DNA from: an uncultured Monoglobus sp.
GTDB lineage: Bacteria; Bacillota; Clostridia; Monoglobales; Monoglobaceae
DNA: 39,430 nt
Direction of reading: 5' to 3'
Assembly: GCA_947624775.1 (NCBI GenBank)
Contig: CANQLT010000014.1
Location: 1-39,430, forward strand
Part shown: in pieces, positions 17,362 through 26,416 of the stretch
How the letters are laid out: each line of letters starts with the position of its first letter
Position numbering within the stretch: position 1 is the stretch's first letter
Translations under genes and position numbers: made by a program
The notes under the pieces: generated by a model
What the model was told of the DNA's origin: nothing
Database searches by the model: none
What the model saw: only the letters and a program-made list of their open reading frames with translations

Positions 17362-19128
17362 TTAAAAAATCTCGGTATTTTCTTCAATAAATTTGACGTT
17401 CGATAAGTCCTCATTCACTGTGAAAGACAAATCATCGCGTGTGATGTCTGTATTTTTACTGTGTTTATATGGCTCTACACCTCCGTCCTCAGTGAATTTG
17501 ATATTGGGATGCGACAGTATATCAAACTTTTTATCCATTATCGGCTTTTCACCGCGGATAAAAATCAGGGCATTTGAATTATCCAGCAGCCGAACCTCAT
17601 CAAGCGTTAAAAGTTCGCGTCCCGCGTTTTGATAATTTGTCGAACTGCTGCCGTGCTGTCCTTTGGTTATACCTCTTGTACGGGTATCTATAGTTTCCTT
17701 GCCGAGCATTTTTGAGATATATTCATGAGTGGCCTGCTCATTTCCGCCGAGATACAAAAAAGTATCGCAGTTGCCCACGATACTTTCCCATGAATCTTTG
17801 AACAAGGCTTTGAGCTGCGCCATATTCTGAATAATTATTGTGACCGAAATACGCCGCGAACGCATGGTCGCGAGCACTCTCTCGAAGTTATCGGGCAGCG
17901 CGACATTGGCGAACTCGTCCATTACGAAGTGAACGGGTACAGGCAGCTCTCCGCCGTGCTTATGATCCGCTCTGTAGTAAAGCTCTTGAAACGCCTGAGT
18001 GTACAGCATACCCACAAGATAATTAAAAGAGTTATCATTGTCGGGTATAACGCAAAATATAGCTTTTTTCTTCTCGCCGAGGCTCCCTAAATCAAGATTA
18101 TCATAAGATGTCATTTTGGCTATTTCGGGCAAATTAAAAGCGGCCAGTCTTACTGCCGCCGAAATCAATATTGACTTTGCTGTTTTTCCCGATGCCTGTT
18201 TAAACACCTTATATTGCTTGACCGCAATATGCTCGGGCGATCTTTCCTCCAGCAGATCAAACAGAATATCCACAGGAGATTTATACTCGCTGTCATCTTC
18301 CATAGCCGCCGCGTTCTCGATAAGGAACATGAGCGTTTCAAAGTTTTGTTCCTCGGGCGGCGCTTCGTGAAGCAGATACAGCATGAGAGCGGTGTCAAGG
18401 GCTATCTCCGATTTTTCCCAGAACGGGTCTTGATTGCCCGCGTTCTTCGGCGTTGTGTTCTGTATCAGATTGGTGATCAATTTAATAACATCCTCATCGT
18501 TCCTGATGTATGTAAACGGGTTATATCCGTCCGAGTCTTTTGGATTGATCAAATTGAAAACCTTAACGTCATATCCCTGCTCAATAAGCAGCGGCGCGGT
18601 AGACCGCAGCATCTCGCCTTTCGGATCGGCAATAACAAATGAAGTATTGCACTGCATAATGTTGGGCTTGGCATAAAACCTCGTCTTGCCCGCACCGGAA
18701 CCGCCTACCACAAGCACATTGAGATTGCGTCTGTGGCTCTTGGCGTTTAGACTGAGGCGCAGCCTTTTTGACAGAATTAAGTTGTTCATACTTTCTTTCT
18801 TGTCGGTATATTTCTGAGCTGCCGCGGAAATCGAACCCCATGCCGCCGAGCCGTGTTCCTCACCCGGTCTGCTGTTTGTTATTGAAGTAAAGTACAGCCC
18901 GATCGCCATAGCATATGCGAAAAGCGCGAAGAAAACAAACTTTAAACTGTATTGATTTATATATATTTTTGTCGGCGAATTAACGCTCAGCGTCACTCGC
19001 TCCAGTAAATCAAACAGCTTCAGTCCGTCCTCATAGCACTCCGCAACAATTAAAGCGAACCAAATCACTAAAGGCGACAGCAGCGCAAACATTATACCTG
19101 CGTTTCTGTTATTCTCCTGCCTGTTCAA
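17362..19128 (-). CDS. virD4: VirD4/TraG type IV coupling protein
   Basis: The product has 588 residues. Two N-terminal membrane segments (about 13-28 and 66-84) are followed by a cytoplasmic ATPase: LVVGGSGAGKTRFY (Walker A, about 138-145), the characteristic FVIADPKGEMLR segment, and VHFVMDEFANVALP (Walker B, about 399-404), then MRSRRISVTIIIQNMAQLKALF. Coupling proteins bring the relaxase-DNA complex to the channel. The start is TTG at 19128, which overlaps the stop of a 14-codon leader as TTGA. No ATG in frame has a ribosome binding site, so coupled initiation is likely. The C-terminal 60 residues are acidic and variable, as usual. Confidence 0.95.
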   Translation of the reverse strand: MNRQENNRNAGIMFALLSPLVIWFALIVAECYEDGLKLFDLLERVTLSVNSPTKIYINQYSLKFVFFALFAYAMAIGLYFTSITNSRPGEEHGSAAWGSISAAAQKYTDKKESMNNLILSKRLRLSLNAKSHRRNLNVLVVGGSGAGKTRFYAKPNIMQCNTSFVIADPKGEMLRSTAPLLIEQGYDVKVFNLINPKDSDGYNPFTYIRNDEDVIKLITNLIQNTTPKNAGNQDPFWEKSEIALDTALMLYLLHEAPPEEQNFETLMFLIENAAAMEDDSEYKSPVDILFDLLEERSPEHIAVKQYKVFKQASGKTAKSILISAAVRLAAFNLPEIAKMTSYDNLDLGSLGEKKKAIFCVIPDNDNSFNYLVGMLYTQAFQELYYRADHKHGGELPVPVHFVMDEFANVALPDNFERVLATMRSRRISVTIIIQNMAQLKALFKDSWESIVGNCDTFLYLGGNEQATHEYISKMLGKETIDTRTRGITKGQHGSSSTNYQNAGRELLTLDEVRLLDNSNALIFIRGEKPIMDKKFDILSHPNIKFTEDGGVEPYKHSKNTDITRDDLSFTVNEDLSNVKFIEENTEIF

Positions 19129-19169
19129 CTGCTGTCATCCCACTTCCGATAGAATTTTTTCATCGGCAT
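19125..19169 (-). CDS. Fourteen-residue leader peptide coupled to virD4
   Basis: AAAGGAGTGTG precedes an ATG at 19169 opening a 14-residue ORF (MPMKKFYRKWDDSS). Its TGA overlaps the virD4 TTG in the arrangement TTGA. The strong ribosome binding site belongs to this ORF, and virD4 has none of its own, so ribosomes probably reach virD4 by termination-reinitiation. A second ATG at 19163 is in the same frame. It is too short for a family assignment. Confidence 0.55.
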   Translation of the reverse strand: MPMKKFYRKWDDSS

Positions 19170-19209
19170 CACACTCCTTTAAAAATAAGACTGCTTTCTC
19201 GAATGTTTT

Positions 19210-22200
19210 TTATTTTACCCACATTTCGGAATTGTTTATCACAGCCGCGGTGTGCGTTGTAGCGGCTTCCAAAATCTCATAGAAGGCCCAATAGGCTTTG
19301 TCTTTGAGGTCGGAGAACTTGTTTACCGCCGTAATGTTTTTGTCGATGTAGGCGCTGTCGGGGTGTCTGTCGGTCATGCGGTTGACTATCGTCACAACTT
19401 CGGCGCGGGTGATGTTGCTGTTCGGCATAAATGTTCCGTCTGTGTAGCCTTTTATCCAGCCCATTGTTGTGGCGGTGTTTATATAGCCCAAAGCCCAATG
19501 GCTCGGCTTCACGTCGGTGAACAGATTGTCCGCCGATGTCTCGGTCTTGTCGAACAACTCATAAAACCTAACCGACATCGCCACAAACTCGGCGCGGGTT
19601 ATGCGGTTCTGAGGCAAAAATGTTTTGTTCTCATACCCGGTTATTATGTTGTACTTTTCAAGATACGCAACATACGGCGCGAACCATTCGTCATTCTCTA
19701 TATCCCAAAATGAGCTTTTACCCTCCTTTATTACTTCGCCCTTGCGCTCCGATATATTTCTCGCGAATATCGCAGACGCCTCGGCTCGGGTCATGTTTCC
19801 ATCTGGGTCAAATATACCGCCCGGATAACCGGTGATGTATGACTTATGTTCAACAGCGGGAAGAACCACCTGACCGTTTGTGTCGGTAACACCGCTGCTT
19901 GAGCTGCCGTATATATCTTTTAATGTTACAGTCATGTCCGATTTTTTCACTCCGTTTCTATCGGTAACGGTTATTGTGTAGTAGTTGCCTCCGTCAAGTT
20001 TTATGTTGTTCGGCAGGGTGACGTCAATATTGTTGCCGCTGAATGATGTTGATACATTAACAGTCTTGCCGTCCTTGTCAACTACCGTGACGGTGTAGGA
20101 ATTAGACGTAGTAAATCCGCCGTATCCGCCGCCTGAGCCGGAGCCGGAACCGCCGCCTCCGCCACCGGAAGTTTTAACGGGCACGGTTATTTGACCTTTA
20201 CTGTCGGTATTCTTTGCGACTATGGCGCTGTTCTTGTCCGTAACTGTTACGGAAACATCCTTGACCGGCTCACCCTCGGAATTTGTGACCGTCACCGTGG
20301 TCTGATTTGAGGCGGTCAGCGTATATTTATCGGGAAGTTTAACGGATATTTTTCCGTCATTGACCGTTACATAAGCATCCTCAATCATCCCGCTGCGGTT
20401 TTCAACAGTTACGTTCCAATCATTAACATACGCCTGACCGTCCGCGTCGGTATAGTCCTCGTTAAGCGGAGGGATAACAACCTTTCCCTCGGCGTCCGTC
20501 ACGCCCGACATTGATTTTTCGAGTATATCCGAAATCGTGACATTCATATCAGGCACGGGCTTTTCCCCTTCAAGCACCGTTATGGTAATTCGGTTGTCAT
20601 AGTTGATATATTTTTCTTCGGGAAGTTTTACGGATATTTTTTCTTCCGCATATTCAACATACGCGTCCTCGATAAACTCCGTCTCGTCATTGACGATAAC
20701 CGTATAGCCGTGAACTCTTGCCGTTCCGCCCTCGTCTGTGTAGTCCTCATCAAGTGGCGGCACAATCACCTGACCGTTTTCGTCCGTATAGCCCTTTTCG
20801 CTCGCCTCGGATATATCCGTTACGACAACAGCCTTGTTTACAACAGGCTCATCGCCTCTAAGTACCGTAACTATGATATGGTTATCGGAGTTTATCTCAT
20901 GCGTAGCGGGCAATGCTACTGTTATCTCGTCTAAGCCGTGGCATACCAGCGCATCCTTTATTCTCGCGGTTTCGTCCTCCACAATAACGGTCATACCGTC
21001 AACTGCCGCTTCACCGTTTTCGTCGGTGTAATCCTCGCTCCACGGCGGAACAGTCACTTTGCCCTCGGAATTGGTTAATCCGCTGCGGCTTCTGCCGGAA
21101 TAGTCCGAAACCGTAACATTGGTGTTTTCTACCGATGTGCCGTCCTTCATCAGCACGGTAACGGTGGTTCGGTTTTTGTAGTCTATGTATTTGCCCTCCG
21201 GCAGCTCAACTTTTATCTGTTCCTGCTCGCTGAATGTTACATACGCGTCACGGATATATCCGGTTTCATCTTCTACAATAATCATAAACGCGTTCACATT
21301 AACAAACCCCTTTTCATCCGTGTATCCGCTGTTGCCGTTGGGAACGGTCAGTATGCCGTAGGCGTTTGTGGTTCCGCTCTCGGTCTTGCCGTTTTCATCG
21401 GATATAGTTACATTTACGCCCCGAATACCTACTCCCGACTGATTTTTGACCGTTACGGTCACACGGTTGTCAAAATCCATTAAAGCGCCGGCGGGAAGCT
21501 GTACGAATATACCGCCGTTTTCATCAACGAAAATATTGCAGTCGGCGATCAGTTTGTTGCTCTTATCGGTGACGGTGACAACATAGGTGAACTTGCTGTC
21601 CTCGTTCTCACCGCCTACCGTGCCGTTGCTGTCGCCCGTTGAACTGCTGTTGTTCGGCACTTTAAGCTGTCCGTTCTCGTCAGTCGTTCCTCTTGCGACA
21701 TTGCTGTTTTCATCGGTCACAATAATATTAAGATTTTCCGCCGGTTCCTTGCTGTCGGTGTATGTAACGGTTATCGTGGTTATATCCTCATAGTCAAGAA
21801 GCCTGCCGCTCGGAAGATTTATCGATATATTGTCCTCGGCATCTATGGTGATCTCGCTGTTGAAGATAGGCTTGCTGTTCTTGTCGATCAGGATTATGGT
21901 GTACTTTCCGACTTTTGAATAGCCATCCTCGTCTGAATTGTCCTTATCGGTCAGCTTCGGGATAACCGCGCTGTCTAAAACTTCGCCGCATACGGAACAC
22001 TCAATATGCTTGCTGCCGTCATGGTCGATTGTGGCGGGCTCGTCGATTATCCAGCCCGTGGGAGTGTGCCCGGGAGGCTCAACATATTCGCCGTCAAAGG
22101 TATATCCGCAATCGGCGCAGGTGTATGTCGTGAATCCCAAATCCTTACAGGTCGGCTCTGTTACTGTCTTGCTGTAGTTATGCGGAATTGTCGCCGTTTC

Positions 22201-25200
22201 GTTGCCTCGGTGCGTCTCACCGCAGACTGTACAGGTATATTCGGTATAGCCAAGCTCCGTGCAGGTTGCGCCGACATCAATCTCCTCATACTTGTGGCCT
22301 GTGGGATCGGTGTAGTCGGTCTTAAAGCTGTCGCCGCATATCCTACAGGCTTTGGTTGTATATCCCATATGAACACAGGTCGGGTCTGTGATCGTTTCGT
22401 CATATCTGTGTCCCGACGGGTCTTTGTAGTCGCCGGTGTAGGTATATCCGCAGTCTTTACAGGTATATACGGTATAGCCCATTTCCTTGCAGGTTGGTTT
22501 TTTGACAGTCTTGTTAAACTTGTGCGGTACTAAAGCCGTCTCGTTCGCCTTGTGTGTCTCGCCGCAAATCAGACAGGTAAACGTGGTATAACCGAGTTCG
22601 GTGCAAGTTGCGTCTGTTACGGTTTCGGCATACATGTGACCGGTAGGATCAAGGTAGTTGCCGATATAGCTGTCACCGCATTCCGAGCAAGTGTAGGTGA
22701 TGTAACCCATTTTAGTACAGGTCGGCTCGGTTGCCTCACCCGCATACTTGTGTTCGAGCGGATCAGTGTAATCTCCGTTATATGTATATCCGCACTCACG
22801 GCAGGTATATGTTGTATATCCCATTGTGGTACAGGTAGGCTCGGTGACGGTTTTTGTGTAGTTATGCGGTATGGTCGCGGTCTCATTCCCTTTGTGGCGT
22901 TCTCCGCACATTATACAGAAATATGTGGTATATCCAAGTTCTGTACAAGTAGCTTCCGTGACATTTTCCTCATACTTGTGCCCCAAAGGATTTTTGTAGT
23001 CGCCTTTGTAGCTCTCGCCGCATATCTCACAGGTATACGTGGTATAGCCCATTTCGGTACAGGTGGGAATTTTTACTTTTGACTTGTACTTATGTCCGGC
23101 AGGATCGGTGTAATCACCGACATAGCTGTCGCCGCATACGGAACAGGTGTAGATTGTATATCCCATGTGTTCACAGTCGGGCTCGACAACATCCGTGTCA
23201 TACTTATGGCCCGCGGCGTTGGTATACGCTCCCGTATAGGAATACTCGCAGTCAGAGCAAGTGAAAACCGTATAGCCCATTTCCGCACATGTAGGCTCGG
23301 TCACGTCTTCGGTAAAGCTGTGCGGCGTTTTTGCTGTCTCTTTTCCGGTATAGCTGTAATCACAGTTTTTACAGGAAAATGTTGAATAGCCCTGCTCGGT
23401 GCAGGTCGGTTCTGTCACCGTTTCTTTGAAGTTGTGACCGGTAGGATTTGTATAGTCCGCGGTGTAAGTGTAATCGCAGTCGCTGCAAGTGTAAACCGTA
23501 TATCCCATTTCCAAGCATTTCGGTTCTGTCACTTCTTTTTCGAACTCATGCTGCTTTTCGTCCTTGTAGTCGCCAATATATTCCTTACCGCAGTCGGGAC
23601 AGGTGTATACCGTATATCCGTTTTCCGTGCAAGTCGGCTCAACCGTCTGCTTTTTGTAGTTATGCTCTACTGTTTCAACGTAGTCGCTCACATACTCATC
23701 ACTGCAGTTGGCGCAAGTGTATGTGCTGAATCCAAACTCGGTACAGGTGGGCGGCGTCACTTTTACATGATAATGGTGGGGAGTTTTGTCGGTATAGTCT
23801 GACTTAAATGTTTCGCCGCAGTCGTTACAGGTATACGTTGTATACCCGAACGATGTACAGGTTGCGGGAGTTACCACGGTGCGGTAATTATGATATGTCC
23901 GCGCTATGTGGTTGTCGATATATCTCACGCCGCAGTCAAGGCAAGTATACTCCGTATAACCGTCCGTTGTACAGGTCGGCGTTACCGTCCTTATACTGTA
24001 TCGGTGTCCTCTTGCCTGAGCGATGACCGCGCCACATACTGTACAGGTCTGTGGAGCGGTACAAGCAGCGGCCGGTCCGGGTGTATGGCCTTTGGGATTG
24101 ACCGCCCCTATCATTGTTTCGCCGCAGCGGGTACAGTCATACTCGATAATGCCCGCGCCCTCACAGGTAGCTGACGTAACAAGATGTCCGTTGTTCCAGC
24201 TATGCCCCTGAGGTTCGGTGTAGTCGCTAATGTAGCTCTCGCCGCAGCCGTCGCAGGTGTATGTCGTGAAGCCCTTAGCCGTACAGGTGGGATTAGTTAT
24301 CTTGGCGTTGTAGTTATGCTTTTTAAGCGGTGTTAAGTCTGTGTTGTATGAGATACCGCAGCGTGTACAGCGGTGCTCCGTATATCCGTTCGTGGTACAG
24401 GTAGCTTCTATCTTGTTCTGCTCGTAGGTATGAGCGATCATGGACGTGCTCTCTGTATAGAAGGCTCCGCACTTTTGACAGGTGTTTAGTTCATATCCGC
24501 CTTGAGTGCAGCTCGGCTCTCTGATTACAACTTTTTCATAATCGTGTCCGGTGGCAGGCGTGTAATTTGTCTTTTGAAGCGCTCCGCAGCCGTCGCACTG
24601 AAATCTGTCATAGCCAAGCTCGGTACAGGTAGGCCTTACCGTTTCGAGAAAACGGAAATCGTGAACATGAACCTCGGCTGAAGTCGCCATAGGAATGTCA
24701 CTCTTTTTATCCGTGTCGATCAGCCAGACGTATGATACGCCGTCCTCGATCATAGGAGTTCCGCCGTAGGTATATGTTATCTCGTAGTATACGGGATAAT
24801 AGCCTTCATCGGTATAGCTTGGCGCCGATGTCAGAGTGCAGCTATCCGCACTCTCGCCAAAACGTATGCTTGTGTTCACACCCTTTTCGGATAAGTCGCT
24901 GAGCACGATTGAATGAGGCTGTCCGTCAACCCTGCCGTAGTAGTTCTGAACAACGGATTTGGCAAGAACATAGCTGTCCTTGTTGTAACCGCACACGTTA
25001 CATATTCCGGTCACATGAAATCTTTGATTGCCAAGCTGTGCCTCAACCTTTTCGTCCATAACGTGGGGATCGGTCTGAGTGGTCGCTCTTGCGTATGTTC
25101 CTTTGCAGAACTGGCAGTATTGACCTTTCTTCAAAACCGTAGTATGAGTCTCGTCATCGTGGTATGTATATGTCGTGTTGTCGAAATCAAGGAAAAAGTT

Positions 25201-25680
25201 GCTGTCGCAGCTATACAGGATATATACGTTTTTCCCGTGGTCGTAATATTCAACCGGGTCAACGCTGTTTATCGTTCCGCAGTTCTGGCAGATACTTTTG
25301 GTCCAATGATAGCCGGTATAGAATGAGTCAACGCCGGGGTTGCCGTCGTCAATATTTCCGGTAGATACACCATCGATACAGGTACCGTCCGAATACATGA
25401 CGTTATGATTTAATGCCGTCTCACCGGACTTAGTATACTCCGGCACGCGGTAGTTCATCATGGACGTTTCCATCATGCACACGAAACAAAACTGCGTCTC
25501 GTATGTGATAGTCGCGTTTACGTCAAACTCGTTCGTTCTGCCGCTCGCCTCAAGCCACACATCCGCGGGGTCTGTATACTCGTTCGACTGCGCCGCGAAT
25601 ACGGCTGACGTCATTGAAGTCAGCATACACACGGCAAGTATCATTGAAATGATCGTTTTGATTTTATTGTTTCTAAACAT
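19210..25680 (-). CDS. Giant SLH-domain surface protein with Cys/His repeats and Ig-like repeats
   Basis: The product has 2156 residues. A signal peptide (about 1-29, ending AVFAAQS) and an N-terminal Cys-containing region with CxxC pairs come first. Residues about 347-1240 carry some 23 tandem repeats of 38-39 residues with the pattern C-x10-C-x2-C plus a downstream His in GH or PH (for example PTCTEMGYTTYTCEICG). About seven Ig-like or transthyretin-like repeats of 95-105 residues follow (about 1255-1940, with VxLPxxxxxxxxNxxTVTV and GxTDxxGxxxxP), interrupted by a Gly/Ser linker. Three SLH domains (about 1947-2125, each with a TRAE motif) bind secondary wall polymer. It is a long wall-bound stalk, presumably an adhesin or mating-contact protein. 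It lies between pcfB and virD4 within the operon. AAAGGAG precedes the ATG, and a terminator stands just upstream. Confidence 0.92.
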   Translation of the reverse strand: MFRNNKIKTIISMILAVCMLTSMTSAVFAAQSNEYTDPADVWLEASGRTNEFDVNATITYETQFCFVCMMETSMMNYRVPEYTKSGETALNHNVMYSDGTCIDGVSTGNIDDGNPGVDSFYTGYHWTKSICQNCGTINSVDPVEYYDHGKNVYILYSCDSNFFLDFDNTTYTYHDDETHTTVLKKGQYCQFCKGTYARATTQTDPHVMDEKVEAQLGNQRFHVTGICNVCGYNKDSYVLAKSVVQNYYGRVDGQPHSIVLSDLSEKGVNTSIRFGESADSCTLTSAPSYTDEGYYPVYYEITYTYGGTPMIEDGVSYVWLIDTDKKSDIPMATSAEVHVHDFRFLETVRPTCTELGYDRFQCDGCGALQKTNYTPATGHDYEKVVIREPSCTQGGYELNTCQKCGAFYTESTSMIAHTYEQNKIEATCTTNGYTEHRCTRCGISYNTDLTPLKKHNYNAKITNPTCTAKGFTTYTCDGCGESYISDYTEPQGHSWNNGHLVTSATCEGAGIIEYDCTRCGETMIGAVNPKGHTPGPAAACTAPQTCTVCGAVIAQARGHRYSIRTVTPTCTTDGYTEYTCLDCGVRYIDNHIARTYHNYRTVVTPATCTSFGYTTYTCNDCGETFKSDYTDKTPHHYHVKVTPPTCTEFGFSTYTCANCSDEYVSDYVETVEHNYKKQTVEPTCTENGYTVYTCPDCGKEYIGDYKDEKQHEFEKEVTEPKCLEMGYTVYTCSDCDYTYTADYTNPTGHNFKETVTEPTCTEQGYSTFSCKNCDYSYTGKETAKTPHSFTEDVTEPTCAEMGYTVFTCSDCEYSYTGAYTNAAGHKYDTDVVEPDCEHMGYTIYTCSVCGDSYVGDYTDPAGHKYKSKVKIPTCTEMGYTTYTCEICGESYKGDYKNPLGHKYEENVTEATCTELGYTTYFCIMCGERHKGNETATIPHNYTKTVTEPTCTTMGYTTYTCRECGYTYNGDYTDPLEHKYAGEATEPTCTKMGYITYTCSECGDSYIGNYLDPTGHMYAETVTDATCTELGYTTFTCLICGETHKANETALVPHKFNKTVKKPTCKEMGYTVYTCKDCGYTYTGDYKDPSGHRYDETITDPTCVHMGYTTKACRICGDSFKTDYTDPTGHKYEEIDVGATCTELGYTEYTCTVCGETHRGNETATIPHNYSKTVTEPTCKDLGFTTYTCADCGYTFDGEYVEPPGHTPTGWIIDEPATIDHDGSKHIECSVCGEVLDSAVIPKLTDKDNSDEDGYSKVGKYTIILIDKNSKPIFNSEITIDAEDNISINLPSGRLLDYEDITTITVTYTDSKEPAENLNIIVTDENSNVARGTTDENGQLKVPNNSSSTGDSNGTVGGENEDSKFTYVVTVTDKSNKLIADCNIFVDENGGIFVQLPAGALMDFDNRVTVTVKNQSGVGIRGVNVTISDENGKTESGTTNAYGILTVPNGNSGYTDEKGFVNVNAFMIIVEDETGYIRDAYVTFSEQEQIKVELPEGKYIDYKNRTTVTVLMKDGTSVENTNVTVSDYSGRSRSGLTNSEGKVTVPPWSEDYTDENGEAAVDGMTVIVEDETARIKDALVCHGLDEITVALPATHEINSDNHIIVTVLRGDEPVVNKAVVVTDISEASEKGYTDENGQVIVPPLDEDYTDEGGTARVHGYTVIVNDETEFIEDAYVEYAEEKISVKLPEEKYINYDNRITITVLEGEKPVPDMNVTISDILEKSMSGVTDAEGKVVIPPLNEDYTDADGQAYVNDWNVTVENRSGMIEDAYVTVNDGKISVKLPDKYTLTASNQTTVTVTNSEGEPVKDVSVTVTDKNSAIVAKNTDSKGQITVPVKTSGGGGGGSGSGSGGGYGGFTTSNSYTVTVVDKDGKTVNVSTSFSGNNIDVTLPNNIKLDGGNYYTITVTDRNGVKKSDMTVTLKDIYGSSSSGVTDTNGQVVLPAVEHKSYITGYPGGIFDPDGNMTRAEASAIFARNISERKGEVIKEGKSSFWDIENDEWFAPYVAYLEKYNIITGYENKTFLPQNRITRAEFVAMSVRFYELFDKTETSADNLFTDVKPSHWALGYINTATTMGWIKGYTDGTFMPNSNITRAEVVTIVNRMTDRHPDSAYIDKNITAVNKFSDLKDKAYWAFYEILEAATTHTAAVINNSEMWVK
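21950..24645 (-). repeat. Tandem Cys/His repeat array with a three-unit higher-order period
   Basis: About 23 in-frame units of roughly 115 bases encode the C-x10-C-x2-C...H module. In the C-terminal half, every third unit has the CGExHxxNETAxxPH version (coded near 22190, 22550 and 22890), and the two units between have CGYTYxGDY and CGDSY versions. A block of three units, about 350 bases, has therefore been duplicated. Confidence 0.8.
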
Positions 25681-25712
25681 AAATTTTATCTCCTTTAAAA
25701 ATTTTTAAAATG

Positions 25713-25743
25713 AAAAAACCGCCAATAATATCATCGGGCGGTT
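25713..25743 (-). terminator. Intrinsic terminator between pcfB and the surface-protein gene
   Basis: On the minus strand AACCGCC (25737-25743) pairs with GGCGGTT (25717-25723) and runs into six T (25713-25718). It lies 32 bases after the pcfB stop and 33 bases before the surface-protein ATG, whose AAAGGAG site occupies the gap, so there is no space for a separate promoter. Confidence 0.85.
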
Positions 25744-25774
25744 CACGGATTTTCCGTAAAGATTTAGTTTTCAT

Positions 25775-26416
25775 TTATCTTGATATTCCTTTCTGCTTAG
25801 GCTTTACCGATCCGCTCTTTGACTTTGAGCGTATTTTATTTATTTTTGCTTTCACAGAGGGTTTAGTATTCCTGACCGCGGCGGCTGTATCCCCGTATAT
25901 TGTTGATTGCTTCCCTCGCTGATTTTCGTTTATACGGGGTCTCTCTTTTTTTGGCGTTTTATTATCGGCGCTTTTCCCGGACTCCTGCTTCGGAGCCGTC
26001 TTTTCTTCTGTTTTTTCCTGTTCAGGTTTTTCCTGCGCCGACTTCGGAACGACTATACCAAGCTTTTCTATGATGTAGTTGAGCTTGCTTATATCCTCCT
26101 GCTTGGCAATAACGTCACAATACTCGGTTTTAGATGTGTTGTCTGTTACCGCGGAATACAAAACGCCGTACTTTTTCGCCTCGTTATTAAATTTTGATAA
26201 ATCGGACTTTCGCAGAGTTACTATACAAAGCGGCTTTTCCGATTTGAGCAGTTGCTTCATATTGGTTTTGCCTTGCAGTTTGTTGTTATCTTTCAAAAGC
26301 GCGACTATGATAGCAGCAAGATTCTTTGCCCCGAGCCCCGCAAGTTTAGCTGTCGCCTCGGTAATCTGAATACCCTCTTTTACAAACAAATCAGCGACTT
26401 CCCCGCTTGTATCCAT
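25775..26416 (-). CDS. pcfB: PcfB-family (DUF3801) conjugation protein
   Basis: The product has 213 residues. The N-terminal 125 residues match the DUF3801/PcfB pattern (VADLFVKEGIQITEATAKLAGLGAKN, then LLKSEKPLCIVTLRKSDLSKF, KKYGVLYSAV). The C-terminal 90 residues are Lys/Glu/Pro-rich and basic, a likely disordered tail (GSVKPKQKGISR). In the enterococcal pCF10 system PcfB is an accessory that links relaxosome and coupling protein. The start has GGAGGTGG six bases upstream and overlaps the relaxase 3' end by 26 bases. A terminator follows. Confidence 0.9.
   Translation of the reverse strand: MDTSGEVADLFVKEGIQITEATAKLAGLGAKNLAAIIVALLKDNNKLQGKTNMKQLLKSEKPLCIVTLRKSDLSKFNNEAKKYGVLYSAVTDNTSKTEYCDVIAKQEDISKLNYIIEKLGIVVPKSAQEKPEQEKTEEKTAPKQESGKSADNKTPKKERPRINENQRGKQSTIYGDTAAAVRNTKPSVKAKINKIRSKSKSGSVKPKQKGISR

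Noticed and set aside
22006..24174. Regular repeats suggesting a CRISPR array, and antisense ORFs over them
   Set aside because: The repeats are in frame with a protein, of variable sequence and about 115 bases long without conserved repeat-spacer borders. The antisense ORFs merely mirror the repeat codons.
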